From Chamaesiphon minutus PCC 6605 (GTDB lineage: Bacteria; Cyanobacteriota; Cyanobacteriia; Cyanobacteriales; Chamaesiphonaceae), in contig NC_019697.1 in the NCBI RefSeq assembly GCF_000317145.1, positions 1,054,001 to 1,118,000 of the forward strand: 64,000 nucleotides of DNA. Direction: 5' to 3'. The stretch's first letter is position 1, and the number at the start of each line of letters is the position of its first letter. The translations under genes were made by a program, and so were the position numbers. Shown here piece after piece: positions 24,646 through 34,400 of the stretch. A model generated the notes under the pieces. That model made no database searches. It had not been told where the DNA came from and saw only the letters and a list, made by a program, of their open reading frames with translations.

Positions 24646-27600
24646 AGAATTGGTCGGCACCAGCACCACCAGAGAGGAGATTAGCACCACCAAGACCGAC
24701 ATATAACTTATCGTTACCGTCGCCACCTAAACCTCGACCGTTGGTACCGAGGTATAAGGTATCGTTGCCAGCACCACCAGAGATCCGGTAGCCAGTAGCA
24801 TCGCCAGCCTCGAAGATATCGTCACCAGCACTACCAAATGCGCGATCGTTATTGGCAACGTAGATGATGTCATTACCGCTACCTAAATCGATCCGGTTGT
24901 TACCAGCAGCAGCACCCGCGATCGCGACATCCACTTCGTCGTTACCAGCACCAGTAAATACGATGTCATTAATGCCGTCGAATCCTGCTGTCCCAGCAAT
25001 TAATTTATCGACACCTGCGGTACCGGAAATTAGGCTAGTAGGATTGACAGGTGGCGGCGCGATGACGGTATCCTTCCGTGCAGCGAGGTTTTGAATCCGT
25101 TCGTCGAGGGCGGGAGCGGTATCGGCTTGGTTGAATGGTTTGGTAGGATTGGGGAAGGTCTGGACTAGGTATTCGGCGAGGGCATCTTGTTCGGAACCGA
25201 AGGGGGCAAAATTAGCTTTGCGGAAGCTGGTAGGTTCGACTAGTGCCGCGTCTTGTTTGCCGTTACGATTGAGGTCTTCACTCGCCTCAAAGCCGTTGTT
25301 ATTGGTGTCGGGTTCGCCAAGGAGATCGACACGATCGAAGCGGGTAGGATTGGCAGTTTGGAAGGCTGGGAAGGGATAGCCATCGCCACCGCTTGCCAAG
25401 AAATTTAGGGTAATGATGCGGAAGGTGCGATCGGGATTGCCGACGACTTCGCCATTTTGGACGACTACCTGTTGGGCACCACCTGGAGTTTGGGCTTCTA
25501 CTGCGAGGGAAATTACCCGATCGCCAGCCGGACGAGTCGCATCGAAGCTAAATTTAATCCCGCCAAACTGGCCGAATTGTCCGGGTGTCGCACCTGGAGC
25601 GGTGCCAGCGACCGAATGTTCGATCGTCTGTAAGAGTTGCGCTGCTGTCAGTGTGACTAGGGTTAAGCCATTATTGAAGCGGAGCGAGTTGGTGATGTCT
25701 AGTTGCGAGATATCACCTTCGGATTTATTCGCCAGCGGATTGGCTGCTGGTGGTGATTTGATGGCATCAGCAGCATTGGTACCGCCTGTGGGGAAGGTGA
25801 CGCTCCCGATATTATCGCGAATACCGCCACCATTTTTAATGGAGATCGTGACAGTCGGATCGAGAGCCTTGGCGATCGCTAAATTGGCATCAGCACTGAG
25901 ATTACCAAAGTTGGTTTCTTGAGTGCGGACATCGGAGCGAGTACCATTGAGGAACACATCGGTATGTCCGAAGATCGCGCCATCTTGTGCGGCGACGACG
26001 GTTTTGAGCTTATCGACGATCGTTTGGATTTCAGGATCGACTGAGGATTGCGCGTTGAGAGCGGTTACGCCTGCGGCATTAGTTGCATAAGCACCGCTGA
26101 CAGTTGCGTCATAGCTACTAGGAACGATATTGCCATTGTCATCAAAATCGATGACGAGCCGCCCGACATATTTATAATTACCATCGGTGTTAATTAACGC
26201 GATCGGTTTGCCATCGGCACCAGTTAAGAATGTGGGATACTGACCTTGATTGGTATCGCCGGGACGTAAGACATCATTGCTATCTAATAAGCGGGTATTT
26301 GAACCGCCAGCCATGATGATATCGACATTTTTCAACCGTTTGGCTAGTTCTGTCTCGATCGAAATTTGCTGCATGTGCGCCATCACGATGACTTTGTTCA
26401 TGTCAGGATTGGCGGCGAGCAAGGCATCTACGTCGGTCTGAATTATCGCAGCTAGGGCATCGAGTTCGGCAGGAGTGGGCGTACCACCAAAGGTGGCGGG
26501 GCTGACGGTGACATTACCAGGGCTGGAAATATTCCGCAGTGTGGGGGTTGTCGCACCGACGATCCCAATTTTTTGACCGTTGACATTAATAAAAGTCGTG
26601 CCCGCAATCTTACCAGCAATTTTATTTGCTTCCTGACCATCAGCGGTGACTAACGGTGCGAGGTTGGCATCGGGCGCAAAGTTGAGGTTGCCGCTCAAGT
26701 ATGGGAACGCCGCACCAGGATAAGCGGGGAAGGCGGGGGTAGTTCCAGTCGCGGGGATTGCCGCCCCTGGTTTCAATAAGTTAGCGACTAACGTGGTGCC
26801 CAAGTCAAACTCGTGGTTGCCAAACGCGATCGCTTGCACGCCTAATTCGTTTTGAATCAGAATGTCCGCCCGTCCCTGTCCGCCGAAAGCGAGTTCGCTG
26901 GCATTGAGGAACGCACCAGGGATGTAAGCATCTCCAGAGGAGAGGATTAGGGTATTGGGGAAGTCAGGTGCGGTACCTGCGTCGCTACCATCTTGATTTT
27001 TGAGCGCGTTGAGGACGGCGGAAAGGCGGGGCGCATCTTCTAATGCGGGAATCCCCGCTTCTTGATCGGCGAAATGTAACAGTTGGAGTTTAAACATACC
27101 TGTAGGAGTTGGTGTTGTTGAATTAGCGATCGAACCTGGAGAGCCAATTTCGATTTTGTCGTTGGCAAGGATGGCTCCATTAGTCCCAGCCACACTCAAA
27201 GTCGAAATAGTTGGTAGGGTGGTAGTTCCGCCGAGTCCCGCCTGATTGTCGAATGTCGCAAAGGGGGAAGCCGTTGGGCTAGCACCGAAAGTCACACCCG
27301 TGACTAAGCTGCCAGCGGCATTGTAGAGATTTACCGCGTCACCGCCAGTACTCAAGCCGATGCCCGCACCACTGTAGTTACCGATCGTGAATCCGCTAGG
27401 AACGGTGCTACCAAACCACGCATTCTGAAACGCAGTTTTGGCGGCAGCGAGGTCGGTAGCTTCGATAAATACTACCGATTGCCCAGGGGCGATACTGGTG
27501 ACACCATTCAGGGCGACAGCCGACGCAAATGAGTTGGAGTTGTCATCGACTTTCCAGCCAGTGATATCTACAGCGGTCGTACCTTTATTTGTCACCTCAA

Positions 27601-29128
27601 ACCAGTCGGCAGCATAGGTTGTATTCCCACTCGCCCACGGTGTCACCTCAGAGACGAACAGATTCGGATTGGGGGCTGGTGGCGGGTTGGGATTGGGGTT
27701 TGGGTTAGGATTCGGGTTTGGGTTCGGATTGGGAGTACCTGTCGGTGCATAAACCCAAAGCTGGGGTCGATCGCTATTACCGCCGCCATTTTCACTGACG
27801 ATGTATAAATTGCCATTTTTGTCTACAGTCAGCCCTTCATGCCCCTGGTCGGCAACGGATAGAGGATTGCCAGCATCTGTGACGATCGTTAACGAACTCA
27901 AGATTTTACCTGTGCGATCGACTTCGACGACTTTGCCCGATACTTGACTCAGTAATAAGATGTTGCCAAAATCGGCTTTGCCATTGAGTGCTGAAAGGTT
28001 GGACAATGCAAACACATCCGCCAAGTCGGACAGTCCCGCCAGAGCTGGATCGAAGAGATTCGTCGAGTTAACCGTAGTTGGCGAACCGTTACTTGCAGTC
28101 CCCGCTGCAAAATCGATCGTAGTTTGAAATACGCCTTGGGGTGATTCTTCTTTAACGGCAATGTAGCCGCTCGTCTGCGGATCGTAACTAATCCCTTCTA
28201 GCCCGATATTGCCGATCGTCGTACCGAGTTTGACGGTTTGGGTATTCGCTCTGGTTAGAGTAGTGTCTTTGGCATAAGTAAACGAGACGGCTTGACGATC
28301 GCGTTCTTCGACCATCACGAATTTACCACCACCGATGTAGGTCAAACCTTCAGGGTCGTAAAATTCGGTACCTTGCGGACTAGCTCCAGCCGCTAAGGTC
28401 ATCGAGTCGATTAATTTACCAGTTTTATCGACTTGGACGATCGTTCTACCACCATCGCCGACGATAAATAACGTATCGGTATCGACGTTGTAAGTCACTG
28501 CGGAGGCTTCTTGAGCCAGTAGGTTGCCCGCAGGTACCGTAGTGCGGGTGGGTTCGGGCAGGTCGTAGCGACCGACGCGGGTATATGTAGACAAATCGAT
28601 TCCCGCCAAAGTGGGGGTCGATATATAAGAGCCAGGATTACCGATATCGCCACCAGTTACCGATACTTTAGAGCCTTGAGCATCGCCAACGACAGACAGT
28701 TTCCATTTAGTCGGGTCATTGGTACCGAGGTTTGCTAGTTCTGTCCAGGCACTAACATTTTGGGTGCGTGGCGAACCCGCGATCGTCTCATCGTTGTAGG
28801 TCAAGCGATCGACTAACGTACCAGTAGGATCGTAAATATTAATCTCATCAGCACGTCCCAACCCTTGGTTGGAGCCGCCCAGGATCTTGACAGTTGCAGG
28901 GATGCCCCAAGCAGTCCGAAAGACATTCGCATCGACGGCTTCAGTAACGCTCGCCGATTCACCAGCTTTCAAAATCCCCAAACCAGTTAATAAAAACGAA
29001 CCAGAAGTGCGAGTATTGTCATCAAAACTCCAACCCGTCAGATCGATCGGGGTAGTGCCAGTATTGGTTAACTCAAAAAATTCAGTATTAGCAGCGGTGT
29101 ATGAATACTCAGTAATCCGGATCGCCAT
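24407..29128 (-). CDS. giant secreted lamin-tail / 5'-nucleotidase / RTX protein
   Basis: This 1573-residue modular exoprotein has, in order: a lamin-tail domain (1-150), a beta-propeller esterase-like or SdiA-regulated-type region (170-465) and a Pro-Asn repeat linker (PNPNPN...). A second lamin-tail domain (490-665) follows. A calcineurin-like phosphoesterase with GNHEFD near 770 comes next, then a 5'-nucleotidase C-terminal domain with NGGGIRDNI. Last are RTX repeats (FTGAGNDEVD, GSGNDIIYV, GGAGNDTLYLG) and a secretion tail. It has no signal peptide, as expected for type I secretion. It would strip phosphate from extracellular nucleotides. A detached copy of its tail lies just downstream. 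Confidence 0.85.
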   Translation of the reverse strand: MAIRITEYSYTAANTEFFELTNTGTTPIDLTGWSFDDNTRTSGSFLLTGLGILKAGESASVTEAVDANVFRTAWGIPATVKILGGSNQGLGRADEINIYDPTGTLVDRLTYNDETIAGSPRTQNVSAWTELANLGTNDPTKWKLSVVGDAQGSKVSVTGGDIGNPGSYISTPTLAGIDLSTYTRVGRYDLPEPTRTTVPAGNLLAQEASAVTYNVDTDTLFIVGDGGRTIVQVDKTGKLIDSMTLAAGASPQGTEFYDPEGLTYIGGGKFVMVEERDRQAVSFTYAKDTTLTRANTQTVKLGTTIGNIGLEGISYDPQTSGYIAVKEESPQGVFQTTIDFAAGTASNGSPTTVNSTNLFDPALAGLSDLADVFALSNLSALNGKADFGNILLLSQVSGKVVEVDRTGKILSSLTIVTDAGNPLSVADQGHEGLTVDKNGNLYIVSENGGGNSDRPQLWVYAPTGTPNPNPNPNPNPNPNPNPPPAPNPNLFVSEVTPWASGNTTYAADWFEVTNKGTTAVDITGWKVDDNSNSFASAVALNGVTSIAPGQSVVFIEATDLAAAKTAFQNAWFGSTVPSGFTIGNYSGAGIGLSTGGDAVNLYNAAGSLVTGVTFGASPTASPFATFDNQAGLGGTTTLPTISTLSVAGTNGAILANDKIEIGSPGSIANSTTPTPTGMFKLQLLHFADQEAGIPALEDAPRLSAVLNALKNQDGSDAGTAPDFPNTLILSSGDAYIPGAFLNASELAFGGQGRADILIQNELGVQAIAFGNHEFDLGTTLVANLLKPGAAIPATGTTPAFPAYPGAAFPYLSGNLNFAPDANLAPLVTADGQEANKIAGKIAGTTFINVNGQKIGIVGATTPTLRNISSPGNVTVSPATFGGTPTPAELDALAAIIQTDVDALLAANPDMNKVIVMAHMQQISIETELAKRLKNVDIIMAGGSNTRLLDSNDVLRPGDTNQGQYPTFLTGADGKPIALINTDGNYKYVGRLVIDFDDNGNIVPSSYDATVSGAYATNAAGVTALNAQSSVDPEIQTIVDKLKTVVAAQDGAIFGHTDVFLNGTRSDVRTQETNFGNLSADANLAIAKALDPTVTISIKNGGGIRDNIGSVTFPTGGTNAADAIKSPPAANPLANKSEGDISQLDITNSLRFNNGLTLVTLTAAQLLQTIEHSVAGTAPGATPGQFGQFGGIKFSFDATRPAGDRVISLAVEAQTPGGAQQVVVQNGEVVGNPDRTFRIITLNFLASGGDGYPFPAFQTANPTRFDRVDLLGEPDTNNNGFEASEDLNRNGKQDAALVEPTSFRKANFAPFGSEQDALAEYLVQTFPNPTKPFNQADTAPALDERIQNLAARKDTVIAPPPVNPTSLISGTAGVDKLIAGTAGFDGINDIVFTGAGNDEVDVAIAGAAAGNNRIDLGSGNDIIYVANNDRAFGSAGDDIFEAGDATGYRISGGAGNDTLYLGTNGRGLGGDGNDKLYVGLGGANLLSGGAGADQFWIANAELPGAANTILDFQIGIDVIGIQGAKSLGISATTLVLSQVGTDTAINFGGQTLALLTGIQASSLTPGNASQFVFA

Positions 29129-29634
29129 AATTTAGATGAATAGATAAAGGTTAGAAACTGCGATCGGCTGTAACGATGAGAGCCGATCGACAACTTAGGA
29201 ATTGTAATTCGATTGCGATCGCATTCATGCTCTAAATGGAGTGTCATAATTTACGAACGACGCAAATCTTTGCTAGATAAAATCAAGTTATCGTTACTAA
29301 ATTTGCTATTTGAACATATCGAGTATTCCTGAAGCCATGCACCCAAGCTCTATTCTAGATTTCCCTACTGCCACATAATGTTGAATCGATAGTTCGATCG
29401 CGATCGTTAGCAGGAAGATAGTTCTCATACTGCTGTTCGATCGTCATTAAGTTGCCATAGACGATCGACTGTTATTTGGCTAATAATTTCTCACCGAAAT
29501 CATACCACCACTGAGAGAATTTGATGTTAAGCTTGTTCGATCGATAGATTAAGAACTAATTAACAAATCTAGAGATCGTCAGAAGATTTGCCCGCTCTAC
29601 TAGTTCATCTGTCTACTCATCATCCACCTCAAAA
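29129..29634. other. gene-free stretch
   Basis: No gene is seen. It should hold the promoter of the minus-strand nucleotidase. Several CGATCG-type sites and AT-rich blocks are present, but no operator or promoter stands out clearly. Confidence 0.4.
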
Positions 29635-29675
29635 ATCATAGCTCCAACACTCTTTAAGAATGTTGGAGCTATGAT
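29635..29675 (-). terminator. intrinsic terminator of the alkaline phosphatase gene
   Basis: A perfect 15-bp stem (ATCATAGCTCCAACA and its complement) around an 11-base loop lies 50 bp past the minus-strand stop codon. Read on the minus strand it is followed by a run of five T residues. This is a textbook intrinsic terminator. Confidence 0.85.
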
Positions 29676-29724
29676 GTTAATTTGTCGGAATATTAGATAG
29701 AACCAGCGGTTGGTATGTCAGGAA

Positions 29725-32700
29725 TTAACCAAACACAAACTGACTGGCATTACCAGGAGTCAAACTACTAGCTTGAATACCTGTCAGGAGTGCCAAAGTT
29801 TGACCGCCAAAGTTAATCGAGGTATCGGCACCAACCTGAGCTAATGTCAGGCTAGTCGCACTGATTCCCAGACTTTTAGCACCCTGAATTCCAATTACGT
29901 CAGTACCGATTTGGAAGTCCAAAATCGTATTCGCCGCACTAGGAAGTTCGGCATTAGCAATCCAGAATTGGTCGGCACCAGCACCACCAGAGAGGAGATT
30001 AGCACCACCAGTACCAGCAAAGAACCGATCGTTACCATCGCCACCTAAAGCGCGACCATTGGCACCGAGGTAGATGGTATCGTTACCAGCACCACCAGAA
30101 ATGCGGTAATCTTTGACATCATACGCCTCGAAAATATCGTCGCCAGCACTGCCGAAGGCGCGATCGTTATTGGCTACATAAATGATGTCATTACCGCTGC
30201 CGAGATCGATCCGATTTTTGCCAGCGAATTCACCAGCGATCGGTACATCCACGCTGTCGTTACCCGCACCCGTGAATACCAAGTCGTTGATACCATCGAA
30301 ACCTGGCGTCACGCTAGCTACCAAGTCATCCGCACCAGCAGTTCCTGGTACTAGAGTTTGGCGACTGTCGGTACCAAACAGAGTCCGGTACATCAGTTTG
30401 TAAATCTCGGTATTATCGAGCGTGCTAGGTAATTGGTCGGCATTCATCCCGTAGGCTTTGGAGACGATACTACCAGGGAAATCTGGGGTACCCACCCAAT
30501 TGACAACAAAGTTACCCATCGGACCATCGATGCTATTCTTTGCAGCAAAAGGTTTCCAAGGGAACTCGGCACTGGCGGTACTACCATTAACACCATCAAA
30601 GAAGGCGCGGTTGGTATTGGTAGTGGTGGGGTTGACACCAAAGAATGGAACTGCGGTCTCGCTATCTTGAATAACGGGTGAAGTAGTGATGTTACCACTG
30701 GGTGTGCTAGGGCGATTGTAAGGAGCATACTGGAAGACTTGCAAACCACCTGCATCACTATCAGCCGCCGTCAGGATTAAGGTGTTGGGGTCTTGGGTAT
30801 CGACATAATTTTTGGCAACACCAATGGCAGCATCAGCCCGCCGGACTGCTTCGATCGTGCCAACTGCGTTATTATTATTGGCGAAGTTGTCGGTGCCTTC
30901 TTCTTCTAAAGCAACGAAGAAACCATCGGGATCGCGTTTGAGGATCTTCAACGATGCCTCTAGCATTTCGGCAACAGTTGGAGCCGTGGCAACATATAGG
31001 GGTAGCGGATTGGCAGTATTTAAGCCCAATGCTTCTTCGGTGCGATCGTCAAATGTATTTCTTGCCGCAAATACACCTAAGATCTTCGATGGCGGGTTGG
31101 TGCTATTAACCACCTGATTCATTTGGTCTTCGGTGTACACCACTGTATAACCCAAAGATTTAGCCAAATCGATGAGGTTTTTGGTTGGACGACGTTCTGC
31201 CCGACTTTCAGTCGCATCGATCGCGGCTGTAACGTGAAATCCGGTCGTACCCTTGGGTAGCATATATAGCTCCCCACCACCAAAAATGACGTTAGTACCA
31301 GAACGAATCACCTGCTCGATGATTTCGGCGTACTTGTCCCGCGCCCGAATATCGTTACCATCGCGATTGGTAGTTTTAGCCGCAAAGGCAGCGGAACCAG
31401 GCTCGGCAAGTTGTCCTGACTGAATCAATGCGGTAGCTTTACCAGCCTCGATCGCTTCTTCGAGGATTGTCTTACCGACGTTACCCGAAGCTGGCACTAT
31501 AGTAGAGTTATCTTCTTGCAAGCCAAAAGACTCATTAAACAGCTTGGTGCCAGTGGCGTGAGTCACCGCGCCAGCATTGGAAGTACCCGTCAACTGGTTT
31601 TCCATGTGTCCCAGATAGACACCTGCATTAGACATGTTGTCCCAATTCAAGCGGCCATCTGGCCCTTTATCTACGTTCCGCAACGCCATGTAATGGGAAG
31701 GACTGGTACCATCTGGGTGGATGAAGATGACGTTTCCAGTACTTTTAGTTGCGGCTGGAGCTTTGGTGGGTGAGGGATTGCGCGAGGTCAGTTCTTTCTC
31801 GAACAATGTCTCGTACATCAACTCATAGATCGCCGTATTATCTACGGTAGCAGGCAGCTTATCAGCGTTGAGACCGTGGGCTTTGGAAACGATCGAACCG
31901 CTAAAATCAGGCAAGCTCGCCCAAGCAACTGCGAAGGGGAATCTGTCCCCATTGGCATCGGGAGCCGCGATAAATGGAGCCGTACCCGCACCATTTTTAC
32001 CATCTAAGGGGATCGGACGAGGGGTAGTTGTAGGGTTATTATTAATCGTGCCAACGTTGGCAGTGGGACTGGCAACATCAACTACCTGCAATCCACCCGC
32101 ATCACTATCGGCAGCGGTGAGGAGTAGAGTATTGGGATAGCGATTGATAAAATCTAGCGATACACCAATAGCTTTATCGGCGCGGAGAGTACCTTCGATC
32201 GTGCCAGCAGCGTTATTGTTGTTCCCAAAGTTATCCGAACCCTCTTCTTCAACGATCGCGATCGATCCATTCTTGAAGTTGGGGTGTTTCTCCATCAACT
32301 TTTGGGTGACATCCAACATCTCACCAATTGTCGGAGCGGACTCCCTGTACAGTGACAGATTCGCTGCGGCTAAGGCTTCTTCTGGTCGATCGTTAAAAGT
32401 ATGAATCGGTGCAAATACACCCAATACTTTAGTAGGTGTTACGGGAGTCTTTTTGGGATCGAGGAGATCGTTAAGTTGTTGTTCTGTATAGACTATCGTA
32501 TAGCCATTCTTTTTTGCCAGATCGATTAAGTTTTCGGTGGGACGGACGAGCGAGCTTTTGCTCAGAGCATCATATTCAGCCGCCGTACCATGAAAACCTG
32601 CCTGACCGATGGGAATCAGGTTCAGTTCCCCACCGCCCATGATAAAGTTCACCCCAGAATTAATCACCTGCTTGGCGATTTCTGTTTGTTGAGAGCGGGG

Positions 32701-33111
32701 CACAACCTTGGTACCGTCTGGATTGGTAATGTCCTTAGTTTTGGCAACAAATGCGGCTGTACCAGGCTCAAAGATCGCCCCTGACTGAACCAATGCCGTC
32801 ACTTTACCTGCATCGCGGGCTTCTTCGACGATCGTTTTGTTGGTGCCAGATAGAGATTTAATATTGCTATTATCTTTCTCAAATCCGAAGGATTCAGCAA
32901 AGACTTTTGCGCCTGTAGCGTGGGTCACAGCACCACCATTGGATGTACCGCCGACTTGGTCTTCCATGTGACCGAGATAGACGGCTGCTTTGTCGAGTTT
33001 GTCCCAGTTAAGTCGTCCATCTGGTCCAACTTCGAGGAACCTTGCCGCGCCGTAATGGGATGGGCTAGTACCATCGGGGTGAATGAAGATAACGTGATTT
33101 CCAGTTTGCAT
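29725..33111 (-). CDS. tandem-domain secreted alkaline phosphatase with RTX tail
   Basis: This 1128-residue protein contains two homologous alkaline-phosphatase-type domains (about 1-440 and 455-900). Each has FIHPDGTSPSHY, GAVTHATG, VEEEGSDNF or LEEEGTDNF, and LTAADSDAGG. In domain 1 the later motif reads SKAHGLNAD; in domain 2 it reads SKAYGMNAD, so a likely metal-binding His is replaced by Tyr and domain 2 may be weak or inactive. RTX repeats and a secretion tail nearly identical to the 24407 protein follow. There is no signal peptide, so type I secretion is expected. It would supply phosphate from extracellular esters. The duplication is old, as the domains have clearly diverged. Confidence 0.85.
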   Translation of the reverse strand: MQTGNHVIFIHPDGTSPSHYGAARFLEVGPDGRLNWDKLDKAAVYLGHMEDQVGGTSNGGAVTHATGAKVFAESFGFEKDNSNIKSLSGTNKTIVEEARDAGKVTALVQSGAIFEPGTAAFVAKTKDITNPDGTKVVPRSQQTEIAKQVINSGVNFIMGGGELNLIPIGQAGFHGTAAEYDALSKSSLVRPTENLIDLAKKNGYTIVYTEQQLNDLLDPKKTPVTPTKVLGVFAPIHTFNDRPEEALAAANLSLYRESAPTIGEMLDVTQKLMEKHPNFKNGSIAIVEEEGSDNFGNNNNAAGTIEGTLRADKAIGVSLDFINRYPNTLLLTAADSDAGGLQVVDVASPTANVGTINNNPTTTPRPIPLDGKNGAGTAPFIAAPDANGDRFPFAVAWASLPDFSGSIVSKAHGLNADKLPATVDNTAIYELMYETLFEKELTSRNPSPTKAPAATKSTGNVIFIHPDGTSPSHYMALRNVDKGPDGRLNWDNMSNAGVYLGHMENQLTGTSNAGAVTHATGTKLFNESFGLQEDNSTIVPASGNVGKTILEEAIEAGKATALIQSGQLAEPGSAAFAAKTTNRDGNDIRARDKYAEIIEQVIRSGTNVIFGGGELYMLPKGTTGFHVTAAIDATESRAERRPTKNLIDLAKSLGYTVVYTEDQMNQVVNSTNPPSKILGVFAARNTFDDRTEEALGLNTANPLPLYVATAPTVAEMLEASLKILKRDPDGFFVALEEEGTDNFANNNNAVGTIEAVRRADAAIGVAKNYVDTQDPNTLILTAADSDAGGLQVFQYAPYNRPSTPSGNITTSPVIQDSETAVPFFGVNPTTTNTNRAFFDGVNGSTASAEFPWKPFAAKNSIDGPMGNFVVNWVGTPDFPGSIVSKAYGMNADQLPSTLDNTEIYKLMYRTLFGTDSRQTLVPGTAGADDLVASVTPGFDGINDLVFTGAGNDSVDVPIAGEFAGKNRIDLGSGNDIIYVANNDRAFGSAGDDIFEAYDVKDYRISGGAGNDTIYLGANGRALGGDGNDRFFAGTGGANLLSGGAGADQFWIANAELPSAANTILDFQIGTDVIGIQGAKSLGISATSLTLAQVGADTSINFGGQTLALLTGIQASSLTPGNASQFVFG

Positions 33112-33210
33112 GACGCTTTAAATATAGGGGATTTTTGAAAAGCTATCGTGGAGACAGTTATATTCAATTCGCGAACAGTTTCAGGTGCGCGAATCTAACA
33201 ACAGCAAGTT

Positions 33211-33259
33211 GTGTGGTAACGAGAATCATTATTTACAACTCATTGTTATGATTCCACAC
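33211..33259. promoter_or_regulatory. long interrupted inverted repeat upstream of phosphatase
   Basis: GTGTGG (33211) and GAATCAT (33223) are mirrored by ATGATTC (33248) and CCACAC (33254), giving a nested dyad centred at about 33237. This is 100-150 bp before the minus-strand start codon. It could bind a dimeric regulator or fold as a hairpin. It does not match a classical Pho box that I can recognise. The rest of 33112-33532 shows no gene. Confidence 0.4.
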
Positions 33260-33532
33260 GTAGATTAAGAATCGTTAAAAAAATGGTTAATAGAATACAA
33301 TAATTCGGTGATATCTTTGGCGCAGCCTCTCGCGTGGAGAATCGAGTTAAGTCGTCATGTAAAAACGATCGCATTTATTCATTCGCAGACTGATTTTTAA
33401 CACCCGTTGGCTCGGAAATTAATCTGACTAAGATTGCCCGATTTCCACAGCAATAAGATCTCGATCGTCTTAAACTTAAATTCGAGTTTCGATCGCATAT
33501 AATAGTAGCCATCCACCCATCCCGCGCTGATA

Positions 33533-33835
33533 ATGGATAAAAATAAATTAACAGTAATGGCTTGTTCTGGTTCGATCCTCGCTGCTGCGCTATTGACAGA
33601 TCCCAGTTATGCAATACCGCTGCAAAACTCTGGCGATAGCAATCGTCAGATTATTAATGGATCGTCGATCTCCGAGAATCGAGTCAATACTCTTCAATCG
33701 ATCGAAGATGGGATTTCACCACTGAATTACGAACGCCGATTGCAACAAACAGCGATCGCTAAATTTGGGTGTGGCTGCACCAATTGTGTAACGACAATTC
33801 GCCAAGAACTAAAATCGGGCGAACTGGCAATCTAA
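33533..33835 (+). CDS. small secreted protein with C-terminal CxCxxC motif
   Basis: This 100-residue protein has an N-terminal signal peptide (KLTVMACSGSILAAALLTDPSYA), a polar, probably unstructured middle and a C-terminal KFGCGCTNCVTTIRQ carrying CxCxxC. Its stop overlaps that of the next gene, which lies on the other strand and encodes a similar secreted protein with CDCNGC. The shared motif, plus a metallothionein and its repressor right after them, suggests periplasmic metal binding. No known family is recognised; the Cys could instead form disulfides. Confidence 0.6.
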   Translation: MDKNKLTVMACSGSILAAALLTDPSYAIPLQNSGDSNRQIINGSSISENRVNTLQSIEDGISPLNYERRLQQTAIAKFGCGCTNCVTTIRQELKSGELAI

Positions 33836-34128
33836 TTCAGCGTCACGCCTAGTTGCTGTGCGGCCATTCTACAGCCATTGCAATCACAACTGAAGTTTCG
33901 ATAGGCAAGCTGCTTTTGTCGGGCAATTAAAGCTTGGTGAGCAGATTTGGGGTCGATCGTGGGTGCTGCCACAGGCTGGATTTTCCAGGGTTTGAGTGTC
34001 GTTTCCACTGGCTGCTGTTGAGGAGGATTAGCTTGGGCGAGATAAGTAGATCCGATCGCTCCAGCAAGAGACAGCAGTACTATGTTAAATGGTTTCATCT
34101 TAAATATCTTTAAGTGACTCGATGCCAT
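33832..34128 (-). CDS. small secreted protein with C-terminal CxCxxC motif, convergent partner
   Basis: This 98-residue protein may start at the ATG at 34128 or at the internal Met before KPFNIVLLSLAGAIG, which gives a cleaner signal peptide. The mature part is Pro/Gln-rich, then helical (SAHQALIARQKQLAYRNF), and ends with SCDCNGCRMAAQQLG. It overlaps the preceding gene by 4 bases tail to tail. Similar layout and the shared CxCxxC point to common ancestry or function with its partner. A role in metal capture is an inference from neighbours. Confidence 0.6.
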   Translation of the reverse strand: MASSHLKIFKMKPFNIVLLSLAGAIGSTYLAQANPPQQQPVETTLKPWKIQPVAAPTIDPKSAHQALIARQKQLAYRNFSCDCNGCRMAAQQLGVTLN

Positions 34129-34179
34129 TATAAAGCTACCCGATTGCTAAAATTTGTCAAGCTGCACAGTTTTTTATAT

Positions 34180-34195
34180 CTGAATGTACATTCAG
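34180..34195. promoter_or_regulatory. SmtB-type operator
   Basis: CTGAATGTACATTCAG is a perfect 16-bp palindrome, 38 bp before the smtA start. SmtB/ZiaR-type repressors bind imperfect 12-2-12 palindromes of the TGAA...TTCA type, which this fits. It would control both smtA and smtB, which are transcribed in the same direction here. Confidence 0.75.
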
Positions 34196-34232
34196 GTGTT
34201 AAGATATTAAAGTAACTCAAAGGAGATCCACC

Positions 34233-34400
34233 ATGTCTACTGTCACTCAGATGAAATGTGCTTGTGAGTCTTGCTTGTGCATAGTTTCGCTCTCAGATGC
34301 GATCGTCAAAGACGGCAAACACTACTGCGGCGATGCTTGTGCTAACGGTCATCCAGCAGGACAAGGTTGCGGACACACAGGCTGTGGCTGCGACAAATAG
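34233..34400 (+). CDS. smtA: SmtA-type metallothionein
   Basis: This 55-residue protein carries the cyanobacterial metallothionein pattern: KCACESCLC near the start, HYCGDAC in the middle and CGHTGCGCDK at the end, giving nine Cys and two or three His. It sequesters Zn(II), Cd(II) and related ions in the cytoplasm in a four-metal cluster that includes a zinc-finger-like site. A strong ribosome site (AAGGAG) stands before the ATG. Its stop codon is directly followed by the start of the repressor gene, so the two form one unit. In Synechococcus the same pair is divergent, so the order here is different. Confidence 0.92.
   Translation: MSTVTQMKCACESCLCIVSLSDAIVKDGKHYCGDACANGHPAGQGCGHTGCGCDK

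Noticed and set aside
24570-27000. Many long open frames opposite the RTX nucleotidase and phosphatase genes
   Set aside because: They are antisense shadows of GC-rich repeat coding; composition is skewed to Pro/Ser/Arg and no start signals or families are visible.
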